NCBI GenBank assembly: GCA_023078555.1
Contig: CM041204.1
Span: forward strand, 3,812,430-3,876,429
DNA length: 64,000 nucleotides
Source: Ulva prolifera
Taxonomy: Eukaryota > Chlorophyta > Ulvophyceae > Ulvales > Ulvaceae
Reading direction: 5' to 3'
A program made the position numbers and the translations under genes. Below, one piece after another: positions 23,801-34,521 of this stretch (positions are counted from its first letter, which is position 1; every line of letters begins with the position of its first letter). The notes under the pieces were generated by a model. It was not told the DNA's origin, searched no databases, and worked only from the letters and a program-made list of their open reading frames with translations.

Positions 23801-25926
23801 CGAGGTCTTGAAGCCCAGCAGCTGGTAGCGGTACTCTGCCGCGACATTATCGTACGAGATTGCCCAGTGCAGCGTGGCGGGCTCGCTGGTGGACACCCGG
23901 AGCCGCATCGATGTCTCGGCAGTGTCCACGAGCGGCGGCTGCGCGAACCTGGGGGGAATCACATCGCCCGTCACCAACTTGACCTCAGTCATGCGCATCT
24001 TCCCCCTTGAATGAGCGACCAGCAGCAGCTGCACACCAGTGTCTGCGTTCTGGTGCATGTATCCATGAGAGGCACCAACACAGAGTGCAGCTGAACACAC
24101 AGGCCATGTGTGCTTGGTTGTTTCAGCGTCTCCAAAACACTGCATCTGGCGCAGCCAGGCAATGAGCATCTGACATTGCCAGCACATGTAGGCATTGCAT
24201 TACTTGCACCTGATTTGCTTTTCACATCAGAGCTGTCATGTCCGCAATGTTTGCATGCATACGCCCCTCAGGCGCAACAAAGCGACCAGTTGAGGTGTTT
24301 CAGACGCACCTTGTATGCCGCATCTGATTGCAGTGTTGGACATCGGGCGCAGCGGTGTGCTGCCGCCCACTGGTCAAGGCCAGCGCGGTCCGCTGAGCTT
24401 GTGTACTCCCTGCACTCAGCGGTGTCGACCGCCGGTGCCACCGTGAACGTGAAGTTCTTCCGTGCAACAGGCACATCGAATGTCCCACAGGCGTGTGCAG
24501 AACGGGACAGTTGTGTCTCTGCCACTTGCTCCGCAGTCATGTAGATCTCAAATGCAGAAGGGTCAGATATTTCTGCGCCTGGGGTGTCGACGGCGCCTGA
24601 CGGCAACAGGACATAGTAGACCTGGGAGGCGCGGTCGATGACCAGCCGGACATCGATCATGATCAGCCCTGGATATCCAGGGCCGCGCGGTATCGTCAGA
24701 GGTGTGACGGCTGCCGTAAGGAAGGCGGGAGCCGGCGCCCAGGAGAGCATCAGGGAGAGGATTAGAACTATCGCAATCAGAAGGCCGACAAACAGACCAG
24801 CAGCTGCAACTTGGAAACGCTGCGTCTGTGCAAGGGTCCTGCAGCCTGCCCAGTAGGTCTTGGCGTGACTCCTCCAACCACGCACGGGCACCTGAGCTAG
24901 TCCTGTGCCGCCATTGACATGTCGGTGGGGAGCATCAACGACGCGCTCTAGAATCCGATCCACCTTCTGATCAACTTGTGTCAAGTATGCATCAACGGTG
25001 TTGAGCTGCTCGTCCACTTTGGTGCGTAAGAATTCTTTTTCTTTGGTTTCTTGCTCCATGTGCAGGAGCACAGCGCTGTTGTGAGTCTGCAGCTGGGCAC
25101 GGATTGCAGTGTGGTGTGCCTTGATCTCGCGGCTCACATCCTCCTGAGAGATGATATTGCAGTCCTCAGCAGGTCCTGCCTGATTCTTCTGCAAGCACAC
25201 ACCGGTCAGCACATGCAGGCTGTTGCAGCATTGTCTCTGGAGGTAAGTAACGTAAAGTATGTAAGGATGTACTGAGCCATATTCCTCATGTGCATTCCGG
25301 CCATGGGTAGCTGCATACATCAATACCAACACGTCAGGAACATGCCCCATTGGTTTCGAGGTCCGAGTCCTGATATTCCGGGCTCGCATGCGGCGGCGGA
25401 GGCCTCGGGAAAGGGTGGGTTGCTGGCTGGAACTTTGCTTGATAGCATGCAGGAGAGTCAGGCTTGCGTGTGTAAACTGTCCAGGGACCATCCTTTGACA
25501 AAGCAGGCAATTGTGTGTTAAGGAATTCTTCCACGCCTAGGCTACCATGATCGATGCTGTGCAGGGACTCAAAGGATGAAGCACTGACAGTGCGCTGGAT
25601 GGCCAGCAAGCCTTCAGAGGCAGGGCACTCTGCTACAGCGCGCACAGCCTCCAGGTTATCGGCCACAACGTGCATGTTTGCTACCGTGCCATCAGAGATG
25701 GACACCGCTCGTAAGGCCTCGGGTCCTGCAGGGCAGCAGTGACGCTCATCCTACACAAGTAACCTGCGACAGTGTGGACGAGCATATACTTAACAAGAAG
25801 CAGACCGTCAGGAACCAGCATCGTGCGCCCTTTCCGAGAGTTCCATGTATGATTGGCAGGTACCGCTTGCGACATTGCTGCTTCATCGCGCCTTGCAGGC
25901 GACTTGACGCGCTGCAGCTGCTCCAT
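5896..25926 (-). CDS. Very large single-pass membrane protein with FN3-like, cohesin-like, Ig/BIG-like and dockerin-like modules
   Basis: I infer one gene of about 23 exons and roughly 4,000 residues. Exons with exact, phase-consistent borders are 24310-25188, 23516-23998, 21738-22994, 19715-21295 and 18597-19424. Later exons are approximate: 17.82-18.30, 17.16-17.52, 16.25-17.10, 15.64-15.96, 14.99-15.21, 14.32-14.56, 12.87-13.91, 12.34-12.60, 11.55-12.16, 10.95-11.28, 10.29-10.66, 9.45-9.78, 8.80-9.14, 8.02-8.27, 7.34-7.80, 6.72-6.94 and 5.90-6.21 kb. The start at 25926 (MEQLQRVKSPARR) is tentative. The N-terminal part is cytosolic and coiled-coil-like (VDEQLNTVDAYLTQVDQKVD), then comes one membrane segment, then a long Cys-containing ectodomain with FN3-like, cohesin-like and Ig/BIG-like modules. 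The module set recalls animal TMEM132 adhesion proteins (cohesin plus BIG), though their membrane anchor is C-terminal. A cell-surface adhesion or matrix role is inferred. It could be two adjacent genes; I saw no internal start or promoter. Confidence 0.6.
7209..7323. repeat. Imperfect tandem duplication, 65-bp period
   Basis: About 50 bases starting catgggatcaggtccggtgt occur at 7209 and again at 7274 with one or two changes. The duplication lies in an intron of the large gene. Confidence 0.85.
11946..12020 (-). other. Dockerin-like calcium loop in the large protein
   Basis: The encoded stretch reads WMDLNADAAVDTRDGLLFAD. It fits the first half of a dockerin repeat: D-x-N-x-D at loop positions 1, 3 and 5, a hydrophobic residue at 8 and Asp at 12, followed by a short helix. 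Only one such loop is visible, whereas true dockerins have two. It lies on the exon just C-terminal to cohesin-like module B. Confidence 0.45.
12880..13900 (-). other. BIG-like plus cohesin-like module B of the large protein
   Basis: One long exon begins with a BIG-like domain (SSVALTSSAPATVALAAS, then GLGAATVTATLGTKTTTADV). It ends with a second cohesin-like domain: LRAGDLAAVPLYLAVSAGKL, SVSAVVTYDDTVLRVLGV, FTLADATLTANFGD and VNVVAIMCVEV. The 'G-x-x-x-x-V-P-L-Y' strand and the 'V-x-Y-D-x-x-V-L-x-V' strand are the clearest cohesin signatures in the window. Confidence 0.55.
14655..14806. repeat. Minisatellite with an 11-bp unit
   Basis: A unit close to gcgcagagcaa is repeated about thirteen times with substitutions and one interruption (aggccgcatgaaatt). 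It lies in an intron of the large gene. Confidence 0.85.
16300..17100 (-). other. Ig/BIG-like module of the large protein
   Basis: The segment with LRPRLTLGAASYTLRVL, then WQSAALYAAAHFQ, then ITVDVSDRTPISADDPAITV and GGRMTASAVSAGAVVSV resembles the BIG-type Ig domains that follow the cohesin domain in TMEM132 proteins, where a 'xLRVWxPxLPL' strand and an 'RYQxxxxxVxAxF' strand are conserved. This is a family resemblance seen by eye. Confidence 0.4.
17170..18060 (-). other. Cohesin-like module A of the large protein
   Basis: The exon pair carries FAPYRVVYPGEAVRMAVFAD, then GGFQVQVQFDDAVLQYSGYE and, after an intron, LADFIFTVLPAVAAGTYAAT. This order (opening strand with a 'G-x-x-V' turn, 'V-x-x-D-x-x-x-L-x-Y' core strand, then a 'l-x-F-x-v' closing strand) matches cohesin domains of bacterial cellulosomes and of animal TMEM132 proteins. 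The call rests on pattern only. Confidence 0.5.
18597..24660 (-). other. Run of fibronectin-III-like repeats in the large protein
   Basis: Five exons encode repeating beta-sandwich modules. Each has a line of the type 'x-VYYV-xx-P-G-x' followed by 'P-x-x-x-Q-V/L' and an ending like 'YxVHCAARDxAGN'. Examples are QVYYVLLPSGA, GRVYYVLQANGSA, AVYYSMTRLPAHT, LPTVAQVRAGTPP and ALTATQLRAEA. Exon joins fall in phase 0 at the same place in the module (YK|VHLVLVDSAGN, FM|AHCAARDTAGN), as expected for growth by exon duplication. Cysteine-rich inserts occur around 19.9-20.7 kb. Confidence 0.6.
24738..24818 (-). other. Membrane anchor of the large protein
   Basis: About 26 residues (FQVAAAGLFVGLLIAIVLIL and onward) form one strongly hydrophobic helix. 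It is preceded by basic residues (RGWRSHAKTYWAGCR) and followed by a Pro/Ala linker. This suggests a type II signal anchor with the short N-terminus inside the cell. Confidence 0.75.
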
Positions 25927-27450
25927 CTTGTCCACGGCCGGCTTGAACGCAATGCAGTGGTCTTCAACAGACGATCTTACAGCTTGATCGCCAGTAGCAG
26001 ACGATACTGTGTAACAGGTAGACCATGATGTCTCTCCGCTGCTTGTAAGCGTGAAGTCTCATCGGGCAGACCTGTCTTTCCTGGTGAAGAAGCTACCATC
26101 AAGTTTCACATCCAGACAAACCCAGCGATCGTCCTCTTACGTCATATTGTATTCCTGTGGCCAAGTTCGCTGACAAGCGCGAAGCACCAGCAACGTGGCG
26201 TGCAGTGAATTCGTCGCATCATTTCGCATCAGATCGAACACACATGTAAGCACAAACGCAGAGAATGGAAGACGTGATTATACACGAATTTGCCGAGAGT
26301 GCGCTTGCGAATGTATGCTTTCGTGCTTTGCTTATTTTGCGCAGGCACCGTGAGCATGATACCGGTGTACCACGTATACTGCGTATACTGTTGTACCGCG
26401 CATGCACAGGCAGTGCTTAGGCGCTGCAGCGCGCTGTTCGCTGGTTACCGTGCGTGGCGTAGGTGTCCTCCGCGCCTGGATCCGACACGAAGATCGCGCT
26501 GTAAGGCGTCTGACTGTCGTCGACGAGTCTGTAAGACAACGACGAGCATGTATGCTGTGCGCAGAAGTTGTCCGTGCTGCCAAGTCCTCAAGTTGGAGTC
26601 GCCTTCCATCAAAGCTGTGAACTCTCGGAGGTCAGTCGTAGCCTTCCAATTCTCAGCAAGGCTTTTGTAACGGCACAAGCCATTGAGTACGCTTCTATGT
26701 GCAAATAAATTGCTGTCGTGGGCATCTTTCGCCCTTGACAGTTGAGCAAATCAACACGCGGAATACATCCGCTCCTGTACGACTTTATTACATGATACAG
26801 CTATCACATCAGGACCTTCGCAGGGCTATTATTGTCGGTAGCTGAATTTCGCATCCATCTTTGCCCGTGTCCTCATCTGACCAGTGAGTCTGATTCAGTC
26901 ATGTTCATGGACAGCGCGAACCCCTCCGCTTCCACCAAAGGTCCGCTGGCATGGGCATTTTATACAAGTCGACATCTTGTGCATTTATATAGATGGTGTA
27001 TGTGTTCGTTTCAGGCGCAGTATATAGAGCTGCCTTCCTTCTGCTGGCGAAGCTTTTGTCGCATGTCTGGGTCAATTGTCGTCGCAAAAGCTTGATGTTG
27101 GGCTCAGTCGTGTGCCAGCCCTGACACGCAGAAATAGATGCTTCTGCGATGTCGCTGGCAGGTGTACTATTGCGATATGTCCTGGGGAAAAACGAGCCGT
27201 GATGATATTCAGTCACGCGACACGCTCCGCGATGCGATGTCAGGATCAGGACAGCCCGTCTATGATACCTCCAGTGTTTTTGAAATTGAGATAATCAGCT
27301 TCTGGCTTTCATGAGTGCGTCAATTTCTGCAGGCTGGTATACGCAAAGCCGGGGTTAGTATTAACCAAGCAGGATCCAGCCACCGTCACGGAAGGCCATG
27401 ATACGGTAACTATCTCTTGTCCAAATTAAGTCCGCACACATCCAGTAGGT
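25927..27450. other. Divergent intergenic region: large gene and first CDPK
   Basis: The two flanking genes are transcribed away from each other, so this holds both promoters. Sequence is AT-richer than the exons. No conserved frame, repeat or RNA gene is visible, and the true 5' exon of the large gene may extend into the left end. Confidence 0.5.
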
Positions 27451-30350
27451 ATGCCCAGAGTTGATACATCCAATGTGCTCGGGAAGCCCCCTGGCTCCCG
27501 AACAGTAGACCAAGACTATGAGCTGGGCAAGGTCCTGGGCAAAGGCGCCTTTGGCACAGTTCGTGCCGCAACAAATCGGACCTCGGGGGAAAAGCTCGCC
27601 TGCAAGTCAATTGCTAAGGCCAAGCTGGTCTGCCGCGAAGATGTGCAAGATGTCCAGCGTGAGGTCGCTATCATGAACCATGTGGCTGGGCATCCGAATG
27701 TGGTCAACAGCAAGGTGAACGGCCAATCTCTCACCCATTTTCAAGCTCCGGCAAGTTCGTCGATCGATGTTCTTGCTTGGCATGGGAATGATCGTGCCAT
27801 GCCATGGACTGATCATGATTTTCATGTACCGCTTTACGCTGCCGTGCATCTAGATGTGATGTTGCTCAAGTGTAGCAGCAGTGGTCACCACTGGACATGG
27901 TCAATGTTATCGTGTTCTCGAAACCTCTTTTCTTCTCTTGCAGGCCACATATGAAGACAAAAACTTTGTTCACATTGTGATGGAGCTCTGTGCTGGTGGC
28001 GAGCTCTTTGATTCAATTGTTGAGTCGCAGTCGTACACAGAGCGGAAGGCTGCTGGATGCTTTAGAAAGATGGTTGATATGCTTCATCACTGCCATGAGT
28101 TGGGTGTGATGCATCGTGACCTGAAGCCAGAGAATTTCCTTCTCACAAATCGCAATTCAGATAGGTGTGCTCCGACACATGTCACAGCTGGATTGCATAG
28201 ATAATTCAGTACACGGTCATTGTCACGCCTTGTCTTGCAGTACTGAGATCAAAGCGACAGACTTCGGGCTCTCTATCTTCTTCAAGCCTCGGGAGCGTTT
28301 CAATGAGCTGGTCGGCTCACCATATTATGTCGCGCCGGAGGTCTTGAAGAAGAACTACTCCTTTGAGGCAGATATCTGGTCGTTGGGTGTTATTCTTTAC
28401 ATTCTATTGTCAGGCCTGCCTCCATTCTGGGGTGATAATGAGGAGCAAATCTTCAAGATGGTTCTGAAAGGCCATGTCGACTTCGCTACTGAGCCATGGC
28501 CCAAGATCTCGAGTGCTGCAAAGGATCTTGTGAAGCGTCTGCTCACAATGGATGCCACAAAGCGGTGTGGCCCATGTGTACCTCCCCCCCGTAGTCCACT
28601 TCACAGTGGCTGCGTTCGGCAGTACGGATCAGGCTACCTGAGCCTGGAAGCGAATGTGATCGCAATACAACCTCGCATGGCCATGGCAGTGTCCACCTAT
28701 GGGGAGTGCCAGGCCAGCTTGCTTCTGTCTGGAAAGTGGTTAGCTGCAGTTGCAGTGGGCAGCGCGAATGCCACGGTATTAGGTTGATATCTTTGAGTGC
28801 AAACACCGAGCAGAGACGTGAGGACTAGTCACCAGCATGTATCCAAGTGGGCTCTGTGTACAGGCCAACATGCTCAGAGATTCTGCAGCATCCCTGGCTC
28901 AAGCAGGAGGGCCATGGCTCAGACAAGCCGCTGGACAATGTGGTACTTTCACGCATGAAGAATTTCGCAGCTATGCACAAGTTGAAGAAAACTGCGCTGA
29001 TGGTTGTTGGTGCGTGCCTTTCGGCAGAAGAGATTGCAGGCATGAAGCGCCTGTTCAAGACTATTGATGCCGACGGATCCGGCACCATCACTGTGAAGGA
29101 ACTTCAGGTAAGTCGGGACGAAGGACCATGGACTTGTTGTCACTGAACGCCTTCATTGAAGTACAGCATTGTACAAGAGGCCACCATCCGTATTCAAGAC
29201 AGTTTCATAGTCAAGCGCATGCTCTGTAGATGTCTTTAAGGTGAACTGTGCATTGGTCCACAAGGTTGTGCTGTTTTGCTTGATTACATTTTGACAAGCA
29301 TTTGTGTCTTGCACAGTCAAAGTGTGCAGCTTCCATCATTCAGGTTGGGCAGGAACCATCTCTGTGCACAGCTGTGTGGTCTTCTCACCATTAGAGCCCG
29401 GACACTATGCAGGACGCTATCAAGCAGTGGGGTCACAAGATCCCAGCAGAAGAGGTCATGGCTATCATGGCTGCAGCAGATGTTGATGGTGATGGGTTTA
29501 TTGACTACAACGAATTCGTGGCTGCCACATTGAATGTCAATCAGCTTGAAAAGGAGGATCTCATCTATAAGGCTTTCCAGGAGTTTGACGAAGATGGATC
29601 GAACTCAATATCGACAGAGGAGCTGGAGAAGGTGTGCCAAAATTGTGCAGAACTGTCGGTCCTTATTGCCTGCGCCTTTCCACAACGGCTGCTTTGCACA
29701 GGCCACAGTTGGCTGTGCGCTGTCAGTGCTAACATTGGAATGAAATCCGTTTGCGATGAGTGTCCTTACTTCCTGTTAAGTGGGCACAATACATTGTCAC
29801 ATCTGTCTGTTAGAACATGAGATCATGTGGGGTGTGGGGTACATGGCTCTGAACACACTCCGCAGAACCAGCACAAACAACTGATGGTTGCAAGAAGCTG
29901 ATTGCAACTGGAAATATGGATAAACAGGTCGGTGCACTTTGTCATGTCAATCAAGAAATATTTCGAACTGGCCAGAGCTGGCAGCACTCCATGCATTAGT
30001 GCACCGCGGTGGTTGCATTAACAGTTGGCGTATCAGCCTCAACCTGAGAGATGCCACATTGTGCCCAGACCGGTAATCAGATGCGCACGGGTAGCACCAA
30101 ACTCCACTCAGGCTGTTGTCAGCTGCCAGTGGTCACTGTCCACCATGATTCTGCAAGTATGTTGATGCAGGCCCTGGCCAAGTTTGGCATCACCGATGAC
30201 GTGCATGAACTCATCAAGATGGCTGACAAGAATGGAGATGGCCAGATTGACTTCCAAGAGTTTGTGCTTCTGATGCGTGAAACCAACAAGGATTTGACAG
30301 CTGCAGGAGCCAGTGGCAGCTTGCTGAGGGGCAAGTTACCGTTATCATAG
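27451..30350 (+). CDS. Calcium-dependent protein kinase (CDPK), copy 1
   Basis: Six exons join in phase: 27451-27714, 27944-28164, 28241-28564, 28864-29107, 29413-29631 and 30171-30350, giving 483 residues. This Ser/Thr kinase is switched on directly by calcium. Visible motifs in order are the glycine loop GKGAFGTV, the ATP lysine in LACKSI, the catalytic HRDLKPEN, the metal-binding DFG, APEVL, the autoinhibitory junction ([18 protein letters not shown]) and four EF-hands ([39 protein letters not shown]). The third hand has Asn where Gly is usual at loop position 6. The protein begins MPRVDTSN, so the MGxxxC myristoylation/palmitoylation start of many CDPKs is absent; a cytosolic or nuclear place is inferred. 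It is the AT-richer member of a tandem pair with the gene at 34.8 kb. Confidence 0.93.
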
Positions 30351-31290
30351 TTCGATACAGGTATACCAGACTACGTCCACGTCTATGGGCATGTCAACAG
30401 TTATGCCCTCTTATGAATAGTGATCCCATGCCGCTTTTATGGTACAATGGAAGCACGGGCCAGCGTGACTATTTGCACCATGCTGGATTTGTGGTAGGAT
30501 ATGCAGTACGTTAACCGTGTATACCACCCTGGGACTGTAAGACAGCAGCATGCACAGCTTGCCATGGATGTTCACCACAGGTCATCTGGATATGAATCTA
30601 TCTCATGTATGATAAATCAGGGCAGGAGAGCTGACTTGGTTTCATGCTTTGAGCTCTTTACATGTAGGCAGGTGGCTGCTCCTTGGAACGGTTAGGCTGC
30701 GTTGTCAGCTGAATTCAAGATCATCACAACTTTGCATGGGTAATTGGTAGCTCATGCTGACGACGATTCCTGCAGCCACACCCGCGAGCTTGAGGCGCTG
30801 CAAGGGAGCTCCACCTCATTCTCTGCTGTGGTGTATTCCTGCCTTCCTTGCAAACCTAGCATATGGAATCTGAAGGGTAAACGAATGTATTAAGTCCAGA
30901 TGCCTGTGGGTATGGTCAGTTTCTGCACTTCACAGCTGCCGACGTGATAGCATCTGGTGCTCTCAACTGGCACTTGCACCATGCAAGTCTTGCCCACAAT
31001 TGTTCTGCCCGGCACTCCAATTGCACCTCCATGCTTATGGAGTGGCTGCGGTAATGTCTTCTTGAGTGGTTATGTCATTGGAATTTCCATCGGTGAGTGC
31101 TGGCCAGAAGTTGGTTACGCCACAAGTGGCCAATAAGTGCAGGCCTGTCTGGCCAGAGCAAAAAGGTGCGCAAAACAGCGCGGTGTAAGCGCCTCACCGA
31201 AGTGTCTAAAAAGCTACATGTTTCAGCGAGTGCAGATCAGTGCGGCTGACGAACTCTGCTTTGCAGTCACGAGCGATCAGGCACGTCGAC
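30351..31290. other. Intergenic region after the first CDPK
   Basis: It holds the 3' end of the first CDPK transcript and the upstream side of the DUF6924-type gene. Apart from a short repeat shared with 34.46 kb, I see nothing conserved. Confidence 0.5.
30921..30984 (+). repeat. Dispersed 64-bp repeat, copy 1
   Basis: The stretch around the core tgatagcatctggtgc matches 34458-34521, at roughly three-quarters identity by eye. One copy follows CDPK copy 1 and the other precedes CDPK copy 2. Confidence 0.6.
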
Positions 31291-31779
31291 ATGGCTGAAG
31301 CCCAAGACCCTTGGGTCATTCGGACGGAATTTTCCGACAACACTCGTTGGCAGCGCATATGTGAGTTAATCTCTGCGCCACAATCGGACAGTGGCGACCT
31401 CAGTGAGCAGTTCTACGCCCACGTCGACTTCATCAGCCGTGAAGCCTGTCGTGACGAAAGTCCTCACAAAATAGTGATGCAGCTACCCGACGACTATCCC
31501 GGATACTTTTGCTTCATCGTCGATCAAACCTGCATTCAGAGCGAAGAATTCTTGGTGCTCGTGGTTGGGTTCGGTCCTCCCGAAGAGGCAATTGTTGCCG
31601 ACGAATCGATCTTGAGGAGGACTCCAAAAGTTGTGCCAGCCACCGATTTGAGGACCTTCAGGACGGTCCCTAGCTGCATACAGGCGATCGAGAACAATCT
31701 GTCCATTGCAAACATGGACTTTGAGGATTTCGCTGACGCTCTTGACTCCAACGGCGTACACCGAGGCTTCACTGATTGA
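31291..31779 (+). CDS. DUF6924-type protein, intronless
   Basis: A single open frame encodes 162 residues from ATG at 31291 (MAEAQDPWVIRTEFSDNTRW). An upstream in-frame start at 31240 is possible, but the family begins at the 'xVRTDFSD' segment. The matching landmarks, recalled from the family, are WVIRTEFSDNTRW near the start, a central FCFIVDQTCI strand, LVLVVGFG, then RTFRTVPSC and the end block ENNLSIANMDFEDFADAL followed by HRGF. DUF6924 proteins are mostly known from actinobacteria and have no established function. A gene without introns among intron-rich neighbours suggests transfer from bacteria or retroposition. No signal peptide or membrane segment is seen. Confidence 0.75.
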   Translation: MAEAQDPWVIRTEFSDNTRWQRICELISAPQSDSGDLSEQFYAHVDFISREACRDESPHKIVMQLPDDYPGYFCFIVDQTCIQSEEFLVLVVGFGPPEEAIVADESILRRTPKVVPATDLRTFRTVPSCIQAIENNLSIANMDFEDFADALDSNGVHRGFTD

Positions 31780-32357
31780 TCTCGTCACACAAAGCTCGGC
31801 AGGCCACCTGAAGCGCCCCCGCTGCACCTCCTCTCGTCTGCCTTGACCCGGGCGCCGCTGTTTCGCCAGTTGCTGCGCGCTGACGTGATAGCGGCTGTCT
31901 TCGCCTGCGGCCGCGCCGCTCGGGCACGGCCCCGGCGCGCTGTCGCGCCGGCCGCTGCATGTGCTGCGGCTTGCGCATGTTCCTGCACGCCTGGCCGTGC
32001 TAGGCAGTCACGGCGTTGCTGAGTCGGTGTGCCGCGCAGGGGCGGCCGTGTTTGTGTGTGATTGTTCCGGCACGAGGTTCGTGTCATGGCTGAGGGCCCC
32101 CCATGCAGTTCGCAGGGCCACGGCAGCCCGGCGTTCAGGTTGCGCCGCCTCGGCGGCCCTACAGGCGGCGCGGTCGATCTGTGCGGGTGTGGCTACGGGT
32201 GATCCAGCCGTGCGGATGGGGGTGAGTGTGTGTCTGGGTCCGTGTGCATGCGTGCGCAGGCGTTGGGTGTGTCGCGGTCCTGCTGTGCACCAAAGCCGTC
32301 GGCATGTTGGACCTGCTGCGTTGTGCTTGTACGTTGCCCCGGCAGTGCCGCCTGCAT

Positions 32358-32381
32358 CCCCCCCCCCCCCCCCCCCCCCCC
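32358..32381 (+). repeat. Uninterrupted C run, 24 bases
   Basis: A pure poly-C tract is read directly from the sequence. The complementary strand is G24 and could form a G-quadruplex. Confidence 0.95.
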
Positions 32382-33048
32382 GGATCTGTCCTTGTGACAC
32401 AGAGGCAGCAGTAAGCATGTGGCCGCAGGGTGCTGCAAGCGTTGCATCACAGATGACGCATGAGCACCAGGGTGGTGCAGTCCACGTATGTAAATGGCTG
32501 CAGCAACTGTGTTGCTTTGGATCCACGGCATTGACGCCACTGCTTGCTGAGCTATCTGTCTCATTGCGCCAGGTCAAGTCCGATGCATGTTTGTGGGCCA
32601 CAGCATGCAGACAGCGGCCGTGTCATCTACGCAAAGCCTGGCCGCTCCAATCGCGTTGCAATTGGTAGACATGCACATCGATCACGCGCTTCTCCTGTCG
32701 ATGTGCCTCCGCGGTCACGCAGACAGTGTCAATGTGATGCCACACACGCACAAGAGCCAACCAGGATGGCCTAGGTCAACCGCTGATGGGCTAGCTAAAC
32801 AGAACACACTCTGTGCAACCCCACCTCGAGGAGGAGAGGTGCTGCACCCACATGGGCGTGGACACGCTGGCGGCATCTGAACGCATGCAGCGTATGCTCT
32901 GCATCCTTGGGTTGGCCGATCACGCCGTGAACGCGGGTGAGCGTTTCGTCTCTCAGTGTGCGGCACACCCCCGCTCCATTCTGCCCGGGCTTCGGCACAG
33001 GTCCGCAGCCTGCAAAGCCTGAGGATTCCGCATTGACAAGCTGTGTAA

Positions 33049-33072
33049 CCCCCCCCCCCCCCCCCCCCCCCC
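33049..33072 (+). repeat. Uninterrupted C run, 24 bases
   Basis: A second pure poly-C tract of the same length lies about 690 bases after the first, in the same orientation. Confidence 0.95.
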
Positions 33073-33244
33073 ATGCCCACAGCGCCACATCCTACGCAGA
33101 GCATCAAGGCAGGCTGGACCGCACTGCATACGCATGCGCTCGACATGTGGCGCTGGCGTAACGTACTGCATGTCTGCGCCTTAAAAGCAATTACACCACA
33201 TGCCGTCCGGCTCCTCCCCTGCTGACATGGATCCGGCACCGCGG

Positions 33245-33246
<2 letters not shown>

Positions 33247-33275
<29 letters not shown>
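33247..33275 (+). repeat. Uninterrupted G run, 29 bases
   Basis: A pure poly-G tract lies about 175 bases after a poly-C tract, so the two could pair as an inverted repeat. Confidence 0.95.
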
Positions 33276-34457
33276 TAAGGGTTAGCGCACTGCAACACCT
33301 CTTGCTCAAGTTCACATACCTGCTAATACATATGCATTGATTTTTTTTCCCACACCATGCCAATGGTTGCATGCAGTCACCGGTTGCCTTTGGTTGGCAT
33401 GCCAAAGCTTGGCCATGCATCAATTGCAAGTTCGATAGCCTGTTGCAGCATCCGGGAGGCCTGTAGCTAGGACGCTCAGGCTTCCACAGTGCTGGAGACA
33501 CAGAGCTCGGAGACTGGGCCCATTGGCCATGCATGGGCACGCGGCGGCCGTGAAGTCTGTTCCTGTGGCCTACTTTGAGAAGCTTCCCGCCGTAATTTCC
33601 TCAAAGAATACATGTGGTTGTTGTGTCGGCTATCGGGCTGACAAGGGATGACATCAAGCCGCGGTCAGATTGCAGCGCCGCTGCCCGCGCGCCGGCATCT
33701 CCATCCCTACAGCTGCATTCACCGCTCTGCACGCCTAGAAGCTGAGTCAGACGACTGTTCTGTACGTGTCGCTGAGTCCAAACGGCGCTGTCAGCGCTGG
33801 CTGCCGGAATGTGATTCGACCGGTGACATGGTTCAGATTCTAATATAATTACCGGCCGCCCGGTGCACCCATTGTGGAAAGTAGGTGAGTAAATATAAAT
33901 AAGTCGTGTTTTAGCTCACTCCTAGGGCGGCTGCAGGCCAGCGCCCTGGTCAGCTCTGGCACCGACGGGTGGACAGTTGCTGCATGCAGGTGCGGAACAG
34001 GCATGCATGCAGCATAGGAACGTCCCACGACATGTCGCGACAGCTAGAACTCGGCTTGCTGATGCGCATGATTCGATCTATCGCGATAGAGAAGCGGGGT
34101 AACGTGTGGGCGCACAGCAGCGCTGCCACGTGGACCAGGACTGTTCGCAATGGCATGCGGCAGCTTGAGGAGAAGATTACAGCGCTAGCGGTCGCGCAAG
34201 CACCTGGATACGTCGCGGCCGCAATGCTGGCATTCGAACCGCGTCGCGATCGCAACCTATCTGCGCTTCTGCAGCTGTACCGACATGGGCATTTAAATTG
34301 GGTGCACCTGTGAACTGCCCCTACACAGCGCCGTGTCGATAGTGTCACCGCACTGATCACGATTCGCGAAGAAGCAGCTGCCAGACCTTGTCTCTTCTTG
34401 CTATAGATTCTTGAATTTGTCTCATCTTCGTTAGGTGCGTCTGATACAGCGGCGGGG

Positions 34458-34521
34458 TTCTGTACGTCACAGCTTCCGTGCTGATAGCATCTGGTGCGCT
34501 CGAATTGCAATTGCCCCATGC
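34458..34521 (+). repeat. Dispersed 64-bp repeat, copy 2
   Basis: Partner of 30921-30984. It lies about 290 bases upstream of the second CDPK start codon. Confidence 0.6.

Noticed and set aside
32193-33540. Open frames with poly-Gly or poly-Pro stretches around the homopolymer runs.
   Set aside because: The repeats are simply translations of the C/G runs, with no coding signature on either side.
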